Of a DNA stretch of 64,000 nucleotides, positions 43,558 through 55,300 are shown piece after piece. Where the stretch lies: contig JBAJFE010000047.1 in assembly GCA_037903355.1 (NCBI GenBank), forward strand, positions 434,001 through 498,000. Direction: 5' to 3'. This DNA comes from Trichuris trichiura. Taxonomy: Eukaryota; Nematoda; Enoplea; Trichinellida; Trichuridae. The notes under the pieces are model-generated. The model saw only the letters and a program-made list of their open reading frames with translations, ran no database searches and was not told the origin of the DNA. Within the stretch, counting starts at the first letter, position 1. Each line of letters opens with the position of its first letter. A program made the translations under genes and the position numbers.

Positions 43558-45970
43558 AATTTAAGCGCAAAAGAAGAGAATATAGTAAAATAAGAGGAAG
43601 AACAAAGAAAAAACGTCTCTCCCAATAATGGTCATCGCCGTCACCGACCATGTACGCGGTTATGTGGTTGTGGTGTGGTGACGACAGTCTTCATCTCTTG
43701 CACTGTTTTTTCCCGAGCGGGGGTCGCCCTGTTGCGACTACAATTTTACTATTACTGCTACTGCGAACGTACCTATTGTAGAGATAATTTTTTTATCTCG
43801 ATCGTACGAGCTTAGTCACTCGGACGATCTGCGTCTGATTTAATTTTGTGCCAAACAACGTTGACCTGACTCCTCTTACTACTGCTGCACGGTACGATGG
43901 CAAAACGTTTTACGCGTTGAGAAAAGATACTTTTCTCCCTTTATTTCTTTCTGAGGACGTCCACGGCCAACGTGCAGCAACAGCGAGAAAAAGAAGAAGA
44001 AAACGGTCAGTTGTTTTTGAGAGTGAACGCGCGACGACGTCGTATCGCTTAGCGATAACGCTGTCCACTGACCGTATTGGTTTGCCGTCGAATCGTACAG
44101 CTTCGATCGATGGGCTGCTTTTTGGCGAGTCAACTTTTTGGCCATCTTTGCGACACCGTTTCGCTATTTCTGTTTGCTAAATGCTCAATTTTGAAAATAA
44201 ATTTCGTCTTGTTTCTTATTAGTTTTTTGTTTATGCTAATTTTTCGTTATGTAAATCTTCTTTGAGTGATAATCGATGATCGTAGGCGAAACTGTTCTTC
44301 GTCTGTAAATGTTTATGCGATACGATTTTCAAAGTAATCGTCATAAGTTTGATTAAGACAAGGATTTACGAAAGCGTGCGAAAGATGGTTTGTAGGAGCG
44401 GTTGTGTTTTTTTTAAAAAAATAATCTGAGAGGCGCAAAGCATAGAAGTGGCTAAGTAGTATTGACGTGAAATTTTGGTTGTCCAATTTTCCTGTCGGCT
44501 GCCAGCGCGGCAACGACATTTCCTTGTTGTCGTTGTTGCTGTTGTCGCAGTCAACAATGCTTTGATCAGGTGACCAATGCATTGCTGTCAAACATTGACA
44601 AGACAACTTTCATTGTTGCGCGCATTTCAAGAACGAAACCGCCGCAAGAGAATTTCAAATTTTAAAATTGAGCGACGTCGCAACGACGATCGCTTATTAC
44701 AATATGAAATCGCTTTTTTTTCTCCTTTATTAGAAACTCATTTGCATATCTATTTTTTACTACGTTTTCTCATGTGTTTATTTATTATTGTATATTTCTA
44801 GCATTGGCGATTTTACTTAAACTCCTTTTAAGCATAAAAGCTAAAAAAAAATCTGCGCAGAGTGAAATGTACGCATTTGCATGTTGGACGCCAATATATT
44901 GTAAATAATGTTTACAATTGGCAGGTGGCATTACTGAATAGGTTACGCGGGCATATCATTGTTTGCTGCTATTTACATTTTTCGTGTATTTTCTGGTAAG
45001 CAGGTGCTTTATTTGAAACAGTTAATACTAATGGTTTTCAGCTGCGTATTCTATACGAGACTTTTCGAAGAACACTACGGTTCGCCCCCATTGTTCGTAA
45101 AATCGACGAAGCACGATATAAACTATATTTTTTTTTAGCACGAAACAAATTTTAACACTCACTTCGTAGTAACATAGCGCAAAGTGGCAAAATTATTAAG
45201 AGCTTTGAAAAAGCAAACATTTTAAAAGCTACCAAAAACAAACCGTACACGAGGGTTAGCAGCCTGTGCAAGCACTACCGAAAACAGTTTCGCAATAAGC
45301 GTACGTTAGAGCTTCCACAAAAAGAAGAATTTTTGCTTGAGCACTTACAGTCTTACTGTATTTTTTTACGGTCGGGTTTTGGCGTACAGAAGAAAGTTTT
45401 CAGTTTGTTATTCAACTGTCGTTAAAGAATAATAAATGAGTGAACAATAGCAGCTGTTTTTAAAATAATTACGTTTTATAATTCACGAAGCACTCATTTC
45501 GTACCTGAAAATCATTTTGTAATCAATTTGAATTTTTTGAGATTTTTACAGAGAAAATGTTTAAGAAACAAAGGCTGGAGCTAATAAAAAGCTGTTAGTC
45601 TAATTAGCAAATTTTGAAGCTCAGTAGTCGTGCAGAGCATTACAACTCAATACGCTGCTTTGATAGTAACCTCCAAGCAACAAAAGTCACGCTAAACCAC
45701 AAACTGGGCACGCTGCCGGCTTTATCTTTTGTTATTAAAAGAGTAGTAAGCTCTGTAAACCCTTTAATTTAAAAGTCAGCTCGGACAAGCAATTGATTTG
45801 AATAAATAATGGACTAGTAAGAGAGGCGTTGTTCACCTTAACTTTCCCGCCAGAGAAGTATTTTTAATTGGCAAAAGTCCCAAAGAAATACCGTAGCTTT
45901 TAGGATTCTTTCCGCCTTCGTCGTTGCCTTTGAGGATGGGAACAGAAGAGCTCTGAAAGCTAAGGAATTC
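43558..45970. other. Region downstream of the PPP1R3 gene, 3' UTR and spacer
   Basis: No further gene recognised. A 110-codon frame at 43848-44180 is Arg-rich and most likely non-coding 3' sequence. Poly-T and poly-A runs are frequent. Confidence 0.4.
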
Positions 45971-45978
45971 GTGTAGAA
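45971..45978 (+). repeat. Left 8-bp target duplication of the hAT-type element
   Basis: GTGTAGAA, repeated at 46121-46128. Confidence 0.85.
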
Positions 45979-46120
45979 CAGTGTTTCTCAACGTGGGCCC
46001 TGGGGCCCCCCTGGGGGGCTCTGGGAGATTTTAGGGGAGCCCTGGAAGCCAGGGGGGCCCTGGAGGGGGCCCTGACAAGGCCTAGGGGAGCCATGGGGCA
46101 AAAAAGGTTGAGAAACTATG
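45979..46120 (+). mobile_element. Non-autonomous hAT-type DNA element, 142 bp
   Basis: Terminal inverted repeats CAGTGTTTCTCAAC and GTTGAGAAACTATG agree at 12 of 14 positions. The 8-bp duplication GTGTAGAA is the hAT superfamily hallmark, and CAG..TTCTCAAC is a common hAT end. The body is strikingly G/C-rich (GGGCCCTGGGGCCCCCCTGG) against AT-rich flanks and could form G-quadruplexes. It has no coding capacity. Confidence 0.85.
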
Positions 46121-46128
46121 GTGTAGAA
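46121..46128 (+). repeat. Right 8-bp target duplication of the hAT-type element
   Basis: GTGTAGAA, copy of 45971-45978. Confidence 0.85.
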
Positions 46129-49100
46129 CTATTGCCAATTATAACCGCTTTCGATCTGTTGACCGGCAAGAAAGTTAAAACAGATATAACAGCAATATCA
46201 TCGTCATAATTTTACTTAATTTTAAGCTACGGACCTTCCGTGACCGACCTTGTCCTCCTATCCTTAGAATTAGGTCTGTTAGTTGATTTAACGGTGAACA
46301 CAAGACAAGGCTGGTCCTGAAAAGTCTGTTGTTTAAATTACACGATTTACGACCTTAACGGCTTCAGTTTTATACCGCTGTAAAGTGACGCTGAAAATGC
46401 GATTTATCATTCCACCGTCGGTCGATTCAAAGGTTCGTTCTTTCCGCTACCAGGACAAAATAGGCACGTAGAAAGGACGGCAAGTAACCATTTGCGGCTA
46501 TAAAATTTATCCGAAGTTACTTGATGGCTATGCACTCTGTTCTCGAGGTTCCTGAATGGCGCCGCAACATTATAAATGCTAGAAATTAATAGCAAACGTG
46601 CAAAAGCTTTTTATAGAACTCTGACAGAAATGGCTCAGCTTTTTTTTGACAAACTAAGCGCACCATCGTTGTCGCAATCGAGGCTGCTCAGAAACTAAGT
46701 TTTCGGAAATAACTCTGCTTCGCTGCTAAGAGTTGAATGTTTATTCTTTACCGGCTTAACGGTCAGCTATTAACAAATCAGTATTTTAGCTCGAAATGAC
46801 AACAACGGCTGACGATTACTCGAAAGGGTGAACGTATAATCCTTCGTCGTCACTTTGTATTTTTCCTTTGGCATTTACGTTTGAATATCGATTGTTCATT
46901 TTGGAACAATAGCATCGCTTGAATGTAGCCAATCAAAATCTTTTATATACTTGTTTATTTTTCCAATACATGCATATTGAATATGGCCAACGTCAGTTAG
47001 CCGTAGCAGCGCAATCTGTTGTAATACTCGTCCCTGTCTGAGCGCGGCTGTCTCTTACGAATGTTGGAATTTACACTCGGCAGTAATAATAGAATGCAAA
47101 AGATGCGAAGCGAAGCTGTTGACGATTCTTTACAATTGGAACAGATCTGTTCTTTTCCATTGATTGCTATTGCGTCATCACTCACTGCTTCCTTGCAGTT
47201 ATTAATGCATACATTTTTGACGGGCCAATGCCGCCTTTAGTTTTTTTGAAACAGAGAATGGCACAACTACTGCAGTTCAATGCTTTTTAGTCGCGCAAAC
47301 GTTTTGTCGTTTGCTTGACTGCGCCAGCTTCGAAGCTGTTTGCTTGTTTAAGCTGACGTTGACTGATGGCGTACTTTCAGCGGAAATTATTTGACAGAAT
47401 AAAATTTCCGCATTCCTTACGTCCCTTCCACAAGCAATTCGATAACTGGAAGAGGCTTTGTCTAATCTTAAATTTTGGAACGCGATGTAACCTGCTCATC
47501 TTTTTCCTTTCGCAAACTCTGGCAGCTAAAATGCGCGGTTTTTTGAAAATTACTTCCTTATTTGTCAAACCTTTTCGTTTCCTGCTCGTTTGTTTACCTT
47601 ATCAGTTATCAGTATGGCTGTTCGTGCGCATTATTTTTTAAAAATGCGCGCGGATTAGCTGTAATTGCTGACTTTAAGAATGTGTCGCTTACAATTCAAC
47701 CTAAATGGCATCGCGCCCGGCCACAGCTTTGGAAAAAAAAGCAAAAGGCCTTGTTTAAAAATGAAAGATGTATAGGTGGACAGTTGCCTGAACATCCCGA
47801 AAAACTGAAAGCTGCGATTCAGCATTCCTTATTCCGCAGCTGTCAAATCGTTGAAAGGCGCATAAAATGCGTTTGATTGAGTTGTTACGCAGTAAAGCGT
47901 CTGTCAGCCGAATGTTGTCACAATTAAGTTTCTTTCGCAAAGTGTTAAGAAGCGACTTAGCAGAGAAATGAAATTGATCAATTACAGCAGGCCGGATAAT
48001 TTATTATTAATAAATTTTGGTTAAAGCGTTAAAGAAGATATTAATGATGATTTATAAAGGAACTGTAGGTATTTTGGAAGCGGTACTCTGTTAGTGCTTC
48101 ACGACAACCTCAAAGCTTCGTAGCATCAATTTCGGGACGCTAAATTATATAATGCATTAAAATGACATCCTTTATCTTTCTTGAGTAGTTACGCTCTATC
48201 ACAACGCGCAAATGCTGTAAAACAATCGAATATACCAGTTGTTGAAATGGCTATATTAAACCTTCAACGTTTTCGGCTTTCGAATAGAATATGGGGTGGT
48301 ATTTATAAAGAATCTGCGTTTAGAATGAGCTACTGATCTCTTATCGAAAGTTTAGAAAATGTATTGACAGCCATTGCGTAGATGACAATAGCACGTTCAA
48401 ACTGAAGCTGATTGCTATTTGCACCTCCTCGAATTCTCATTTCAAAAATAGACTTTTGTTAGTCAATATATCTTAATGAGACTGAATAGCTTACGATTTG
48501 CAGTAGATTTAATGTGGATATTATGCCTCAAAGCAAATCACTTGTCTCTTATTCATGAGTAATATTTCCATGTCGTTCAAGTATCCTGGAACGACATAGT
48601 ACGTAAAACACGTCGCTGTTTTCTTTAATCAGCTTAGTTGGATTCATTGAGCTCTGAAATAAGCACACTTTGGCTGCCGGACATTTCGAACTCGCAGTCA
48701 TTGATTCCATGTGAATTCTATGCGGGAAAAACGACGCTTCTATTTTTAGCTGATTCTAAAATTCTACAAAAGTAAAATTTCAATACACGTCAGTTAAATC
48801 GTCATTGTCAAAGTCAATGAGTCCCCGGGGCATTTGCTGCTGAAAAAAAGCATAGCGGACACTAGACGCAACATCGTTAAAATAATTGCACAGGTTACAA
48901 ATATTGTCTTCCTAATTTTCTGACAGACGTTCGAGTAACGTTTGAGAATTTCAGTGGCCGCGTACCCGCTATTCCAAAGACATTTATTGAAAAAACGATG
49001 ACTGGGTTTCTGCCCGCAAAGAAATATCACGATAAATTTTTTTGCCAAAAATAATGCTAACTAGGAGAATCATAGTGAAGAAGCGCAGCTGTACTGGATA

Positions 49101-49807
49101 TGCTACTTAAAATTAAACGTACCTGTAAATCAAAATGCAAATTTGGAGATGACAGTACGCTTCATGATATTGTCGGGCTGAAGCTTGCGGTCGTAATTTC
49201 TTGCGAGGTGATTCCATTTCATTGGCTGTACTACTCGCGCGTCATTGTGTATTTTCACTTTTGAACTGCTGAGGTATGCCTACTTTTTGGATCGCAATTT
49301 CGTCGATGTCCCAGCTTTGTAAGCGCGGGCAGTTTTGTATTCTTTATTGTAAGTTATTTTCAACTTTAACTCTGTTGCAGCAACAGTGCTTGTCAGGAAG
49401 TCACAGTTGTCAACTCTTTTCTCCTACCATGCTGCTTCTGTTAATGCTTATACGATGACCCTGTTAGTAACTGTACAATAGTACAGTATTTTTTAGGGAT
49501 TTTCAGGCAAAACATTTCCGCCTGAGCATCTTTCAAATTCATTTGCGGCGAGCGCTTGGCACAACTCTTTTCGCTTTGTTTTGATGTTTGTAAGCATTGT
49601 TTTGTTTCCAGTCTGGTTAATAAAACGCAGTAACACTTTTGTCATTACGGTGACTAATTATGCGCCGAACAAAGTTTTAAACTAAACTTTTTGTTAGGAG
49701 GTTTGAAGTAAAAGGTTTTATCGCGGTTTTTTAGATGGTTACGTGTGCCTGCCTTTTGACCTGTCTAAGTCTTTTTTACTCAAAAGTGTCTGCTTCCTTG
49801 TATCCGT
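46129..49807. other. Intergenic region with no secure gene
   Basis: About 3.7 kb, AT-rich. The only frame worth noting is on the minus strand near 47110-46997: a hydrophobic stretch IFCILLLLPSVNS followed by a dibasic KR and a short peptide ending RLRCYG-stop (see findings). Nothing else is supported. Confidence 0.35.
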
Positions 49808-50360
49808 AGGCTAATAGTGTATCCCTGTTCTATAGAATAGCAAAAAACCGCTGCAGCTATGGGAACAACAAACTAAGAATGGATTTATAAGAGTAGTCGA
49901 AGACGACGACATTCAATCGGCTGCTATTGGAATGGTTGGCTCGAACATAAGCGGCGCTTGCATAAGATGTCCTATGGATTCAAAGCTCACTTTGGGCATA
50001 AAGATGCCCTACTTGGTGTTCGTGGCGAAGAACGTGGAAAAGTACATTGTTTTCCAGGTAGAAATTGCTAGACAAAAAGGGGACCACTAGACGATTTCGA
50101 GTCAACAATTTCCAGTCGGATATGAAGACAAAACCGTACATATGCACGATTCCTTTGCTTCTCGAGGACTCCTGCAATTTAGTGCGTTTCAATCTGGCTG
50201 GTTCTACAAGGCGGGTTTACGGGACAAACTACGTAGAAACGTCAAGCATTTCTGTGCACGCCAATTGTAGACTATGCAATGTATACTTTTTTGACCAAAT
50301 TTAGGGTGAAGACAATTTGCCGTGAGAGTTAAGATTGTCCATTCCGATTAGCAGTAAATT
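49808..50360 (+). pseudogene. CFAP20: CFAP20 (BUG22) pseudogene, intronless
   Basis: Degraded copy of the ciliary/flagellar protein CFAP20 (about 190 residues in animals), covering nearly its whole length without introns. Aligned pieces in order: SVSLFYRI, then KKPLQLWEQQTKNGFIRVVE, DDDIQ, IRCPMDSKLTLGIKMPYLVF, KNVEKYIVFQVEI, LDKKGTTRRFRVNNFQSDMK, TKPYICTIP, RRVYGTNYVET, VHANCR and VYFFDQI. Damage: a frame loss near 49838-49842, an extra base at 50067, an in-frame TAG at 50302 where the family has Tyr, and a TGA at 50323 inside the GEDNLP-ELRL tail. Lack of introns suggests a retrocopy. An A/T-rich TAG/TAA triplet run follows at 50381-50410. Confidence 0.85.
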
Positions 50361-50380
50361 TTTTTAAATTACAAAACCCA

Positions 50381-50410
50381 TAGTAGTAGTAATAATAATA
50401 ATAATAATAA
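50381..50410 (+). repeat. Trinucleotide microsatellite (TAG)n(TAA)n
   Basis: TAGTAGTAG followed by seven TAA units. Confidence 0.9.
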
Positions 50411-50668
50411 ACATACGCTGTTAGCGTATTGATTATCCGTGGACTCCCCAACTCCACCAGTGGTTTACGTTCGTTTGGAAATGTATTCAGGTAGTTTAAG
50501 CTTGTCTATTGCTAAAAATATACAAAACAACAACGGTTTAACAGGCGGGACATTTTGCTGGCTTCGACGAGCAAAAGTTTGCATTTTAACGCTGTCGTAT
50601 TGGGGATTCAAAAATGGGCCAATAAGGAAAGCAGGAGGACCAATACGAGATTGTCAACTTCAGATTCT

Positions 50669-52323
50669 TCAAGGGGAGTCTGAGGCTTCTGTTGATGAGC
50701 TTTGGTTGACGGCAGCGTCCCATATGGCATTTAGCTTATCATTTGATTCCGGCGGCAACGGTTCCACTTTAGGTGTTATGAACAGCTCCTCGGGCAATCG
50801 TGTCACCAAAGGCTGTTCCAAAGCTTTGAGCAGTTCCAACAACGTCTCATTGCTAGCATCTTTGAAGGCTTCTTGGCGCCCTGCATTTTCGTCAGTTTGT
50901 GCGGCAGTATCTGTTGTCCTATTCGTAGTTGTTGAACCTTCATTGACTACAGCTTGCGTGCTCAGTACTGGCATCACTGAAGGGCTCGCATTGATCATCG
51001 GTAGGCAGCACTTATCCTCCGTTGAGGTGGCGACAGAAGTTCTACGCGTTTCCGTTTCGGATCCTAGTTTAATCTTGTTTTTCGACTTAATCTTCTTTAT
51101 CAGAAAATAAGCTACAGTGCTAATGATGAGCAGGATAAGTAGCATTAGTACAGTTAGTGAGAGCGCAATACTGGTGGACGATTCCGCCACGTGGTCTGTC
51201 GTGTAGTAAATTTCCGGTGGGACGGAATACGGGATCGTGCTGCCATCTCAAAATAATGCTTTATATAAATAGCACCTTTCACCAAACGTAATAAATAAAA
51301 AAAGCGAAAAATTGCCTCTCTGCTTACCAAAATTTTTTTCGCATATAAAGGCGCGCTTCGACCAGCAATCGTCCGCCGTGTATGTGTAATAGCTGTGCTT
51401 GAAATCAACATATAGGCAGGCAAGCTTGGAACTGCTGTTGTCAACGAAGAAGCTGCAAGTGGCAACAGAGTATTAATTTTGCGCGCCATTGGGTCAGACG
51501 AGAGCTCAACTCGGTAGGCCATGGCTTCACTTTAGGATTGATCGACCGCAGCGAAGTCCCGCCGGCCATTTTAACAACTCCAATCCACGGCTGTTCTTTG
51601 GACGACGCGAAGGATGCTGCAAAGGTTTTGAATATTCAAGCTACAATGGCACGACTCAAAGAGACGTGGCGGATCGGCAACCCTTTTGGAAGATGAGAAT
51701 AATTAATTTTTGAATTTAGCAGCGGAATCTCTATTTTGCATAACGAAACTGGTTTATCTTTGATTCTTTTTTTCCGCAGTGTAAATACATCGTTCATTGA
51801 TGCAACCCTCGAATACAGAGCTTTCAGGTCTCACGTGACCCCTTATCAGCAAAACTTTTTGCCACTCTTCGGTTGGTTGGTTGCATCAATAAAAGATTTG
51901 TGTTTGAAAAAAAACGGGTTATACCGCCAAAGAGAAAAAAAGATTTATAAGAAAAAAGCAAGTACGAAAAGTAAAAGAATTACATAAGACCTCTTATCTT
52001 GTTTGTAGCCGTTTTTTCAATACTTTTCCGAAGTGTTTGTATCTTTTTTAGCAGGCAGTCAAAGCGCGGGAAAGTTTTTTCCATTTAGCAACGAAGGCCG
52101 TCTACTTACTGACAACAGCTTCATACTGGCCACGACTGGATATGACGGCCAAGTTGCTTTGATCGTAAACGCAGTGCTGTTGCGCTTCGGGCCAGGTGAA
52201 TTGTCCCTTTGAACTTTCCATGCGGTAGCAACGATTCAAATGTTCAAAAACAATCCACTCATCCGAACAGCCGCCGCCGCCACCGCCGTTGAACGCCGGT
52301 AAGCCCATACTTGTGACGCACAT
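50669..52323 (-). CDS. Single-pass membrane protein with a C-type lectin domain; 5' end uncertain
   Basis: Likely cell-surface receptor. Exons on the minus strand are 52323-52110, 51616-51511, 51452-51328 and 51246-50669; phases agree and give 340 residues from the first Met used. After a Gly run comes a long-form C-type lectin fold with six cysteines: CSDEWIVF, RCYRME, QHC, WIGVVKMAGG, KLACLYVDF, DDCWSKRAFICEK. The EPN/QPD and WND calcium-sugar motifs are absent, so classical Ca-dependent sugar binding is unlikely. A linker leads to a transmembrane helix (ALSLTVLMLLILLIISTVAY), a basic stop-transfer stretch KKIKSKNK and a cytoplasmic tail of about 130 residues rich in Ser, Thr and Glu. An AG acceptor just upstream of the Met (reading ILAM in frame) suggests an earlier exon with the signal peptide, which I could not locate. 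Confidence 0.82.
51799..51890 (-). repeat. Degenerate PLE terminus with hammerhead-like core in the lectin intron
   Basis: Inverted 12-mers ATTGATGCAACC and GGTTGCATCAAT (51799-51810, 51879-51890) flank a minus-strand CTGATAA-GGGGTC-ACGT-GAGACC-TGAAAGCTC. It keeps the order of the PLE cores with substitutions in CTGATGA. Confidence 0.4.
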
Positions 52324-55300
52324 TGCGAGAATTTCTCACTACGATTAAAGGAGACCTGTTCAACAAGGCTGCCAGCAGCCATTTTAGACAATTTGCCAGC
52401 AAGCCAGCGAGCTGTTCAATTCGAAGCGAACTTATGGTTCCATTTTTGATTGCTTTGCCATTTAGGGAATTTTCCTCAAACGCCACTTGGCGTTGCCTTT
52501 CCGCGTCGGTTGGGGGCGGCAAAATGGAGCACGATTGCGTGCTTGGCGCCTTGCCGTCTCCAGTGTTCAACAATGGCGCCCGCTTGGCGCAAACTCGGCA
52601 ATTTCCACGAAAGGAAATTCTGCAAATGCAAGAATAGCAAAAGCGCAGACTGTAAAATCGACAAGTTTGATTCCACCTGTTGAAATCTGCCATTGTTGTT
52701 GACAAGTACGAGGCTATAGACTGCATTGACCCGGTGGCCCGACTTTGTCAAAATTCAAATTTTTCCCGCTTTTCCCAAATGAACGCCTTAGAAAGTTGTA
52801 ATTTAATAGCTTTTCGGCAACCGCCAGACTTGATGGTTTTGATGAAAAATTCTCAAGAGAAGGAATACTTTATTGCCGGTCGAAGTTTTGAGCTTTTCGC
52901 GCTTATTGAGCATATGATGAGGGATGGCGGAAAAATTGAATGGGTCAATTGGATGTGCACTTCGATGGCAGCGATCGTTTTCAACGACCACCATTGGAAA
53001 TCGTCAGAAATATGACAGCTGCTCGTTTGATTGGTGGAACGGCCTTTTGCCAACTCGGCTGACTGCGCTGCGCATTTTGTTTTCTTTTCTCTCATTTAGT
53101 AGATAAAACGTGGCGATGGCAGTTTTGCCTTCTAAGGAAGCATACGAAGTGCTGATAAATGCGCCGGCCGACAGTTGAAGCCATTTGACTGGCAGGTCGT
53201 GGCTCGGTCAATGGTTCTTAAAGTCCGATCTGTCTCGAAGTGCAGCAGCCGCAGACTCAGTGAAGGAATGGTGGCAGCTAAGACCGACTGAAAACGTTCA
53301 GGTAAGACTGCCCGTCGCTTTTGTATGCGGCCTTTACCAGCAGTGTTAGCCGACAAAACTGACCGTCAGTGACTCAGCTTAAAGTGCAACCTTTCGCCAC
53401 TTTCCCCAAGACAGTCTCGCAAAGACGGGTTTGCTCGTTAAGCAAAGTATCCGACACACTCCTGCGGGTCATTAATGATTGCAGTTAACAACTTGCTGGC
53501 ATTATTCCGCCATTTGAGTTAACTGCTCCTTTTGAGGCTCAGCGGCCGCTGGGACCTAGTTGCACGCAGTAGGGGCTTGACGCTTATTTAATCTACACGA
53601 ATAGTATTTTGGTCAAAGCAGACAAGAATCAATGAAATACCGTAAACGTAGCTATTGTTATTTTAACAATCTGCCGATTACGTTCATCGTTGCTACGCCA
53701 GTGTTCCCGATAAGGCACATTGAAAATGAGTGCTCATTATTGACTAGCCGGTAGGATGCATTCATTGATTTTGTTTTTTCCCGCTTCGCGGAGATGGGAT
53801 GTCTGCCTGTGGAAACAAGCAAGCTGAGTAACAATGTTTATGCTCGAGTTGGTCAATGCGACTTTTTGATTTGCAATAAATTCTGTTACAAAGGACGGCA
53901 AAAACTTGCGATTCAATTAAGTGTCTCCCAGTACGCGCTGCCTGCAGTTGGCAATTCTGTATGCACAGGCAGAAAGCTAATTGATCGCTGGCCAAGAAGA
54001 GAAGACGCATATCTCTCATGGAGCACAAAACTTGCCGAGCTGGTACATCTTCGAGGAACGGGATGTAAACCTTCATTATCTACTGTTATGCCTACGCTCG
54101 CATATGCAGTGAACCTAACTTGTACCTACGTCAGGGTTTTCCCTTTGTTTGCTTATCGTTTGTGATGTCTTGGTCGTGTGTTGCAAATTTAACAAGTTAA
54201 AATAGAAGGACGCTCGTAGAGATAAGGAAAGTGCTTAACGGAACGGCGATGCCCTTACTAAGACGCTTGCTTGAGCTGCAGATTGAAATTTGCATTTTTT
54301 CGAAAGTTTGAATTGGCAGACGACCCACTTGCTTGCATAATAACTTTGTCAAGCTGAGATAAGAGACGATAAAAGACTTCCCGCCAGGACAGATGATGTG
54401 TATTGTACAAACGCGTAAACATTTTCTGCATGTCAGATATTTGCAAATTGATGACTGAACAGGGCAAATTGCCCATATCGGGTGCCAGATAACCGACAGC
54501 GTTTGCTTGTACTCTTTGCTTAAGCGACAATGTGCAAATTCGATGTAGATGCTGTGCTATAACGCTGAAATGTAAGTAAACAAGGGCCCATCCGGCGAAT
54601 ATTTATTTTTTTCTTAAAAGGGCGATTTCTTGAACAGAGCTTTGTTCGTTAAGCGGCGCCCAACCGTTTTGGCGATTATTGCCATGCTTAACTTAAAGGG
54701 TTCGGTTTTAAAAACAGTTAAGCAAAGCATATTTGTCCCTCGTAGCAACTTGTCGTAAAGTTGTGACAACTCTACTAGGCGTAAATGTTTACCAAGCTAG
54801 TTTGTCACAAACCGGCGCTATGGACGCATGCGTCACGGACCGCCTCGCTTCTTAGTAGTGGTGGTAAGCAATCCAAATTGAAAAAAGCCACGGTCGCTGG
54901 TAGGTGGACATTCCACTTTGGCGCCCCCTGTTTTTTTGCATCCTTTTTGTCCCTTCTTCTTGGCGGCGGCACTCGCGTTGCTCCTTTTGCAGTCGACACG
55001 TCGTTTGCACACATAATTTTCCGGTCAGCCGGCTATGGCTTAACTTGTAAATTTCAAGCTCAGGTATGCCGTTGTCGGCAATAGTGCTAGGTTTGAAAGT
55101 TCAAATCTGCAAGGCTAAAATCGTCTGACAAGCGTAATTCGGCCGGAATAATTGTTCCGCGGGTAACGCCCTGATTTCGGTTACCAACTGCCACATTTGG
55201 ACATGTCGCGCGATGGGGTTAACCAGTAACCGCCTCATGGTCGTTACCGAGGAGCAACGCTTGTATTCAACCCGAGCCTGTGCGCGGGATTCAAACTAGC

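Noticed and set aside
43848..44180. 110-codon Arg-rich frame after PPP1R3
   Set aside because: Lies in the expected 3' UTR and has no recognisable domain.
52259..52726. 155-codon minus-strand frame overlapping the first lectin exon
   Set aside because: The lectin reading frame in the same stretch carries the conserved cysteines; this frame reads the Gly run as Arg repeats.
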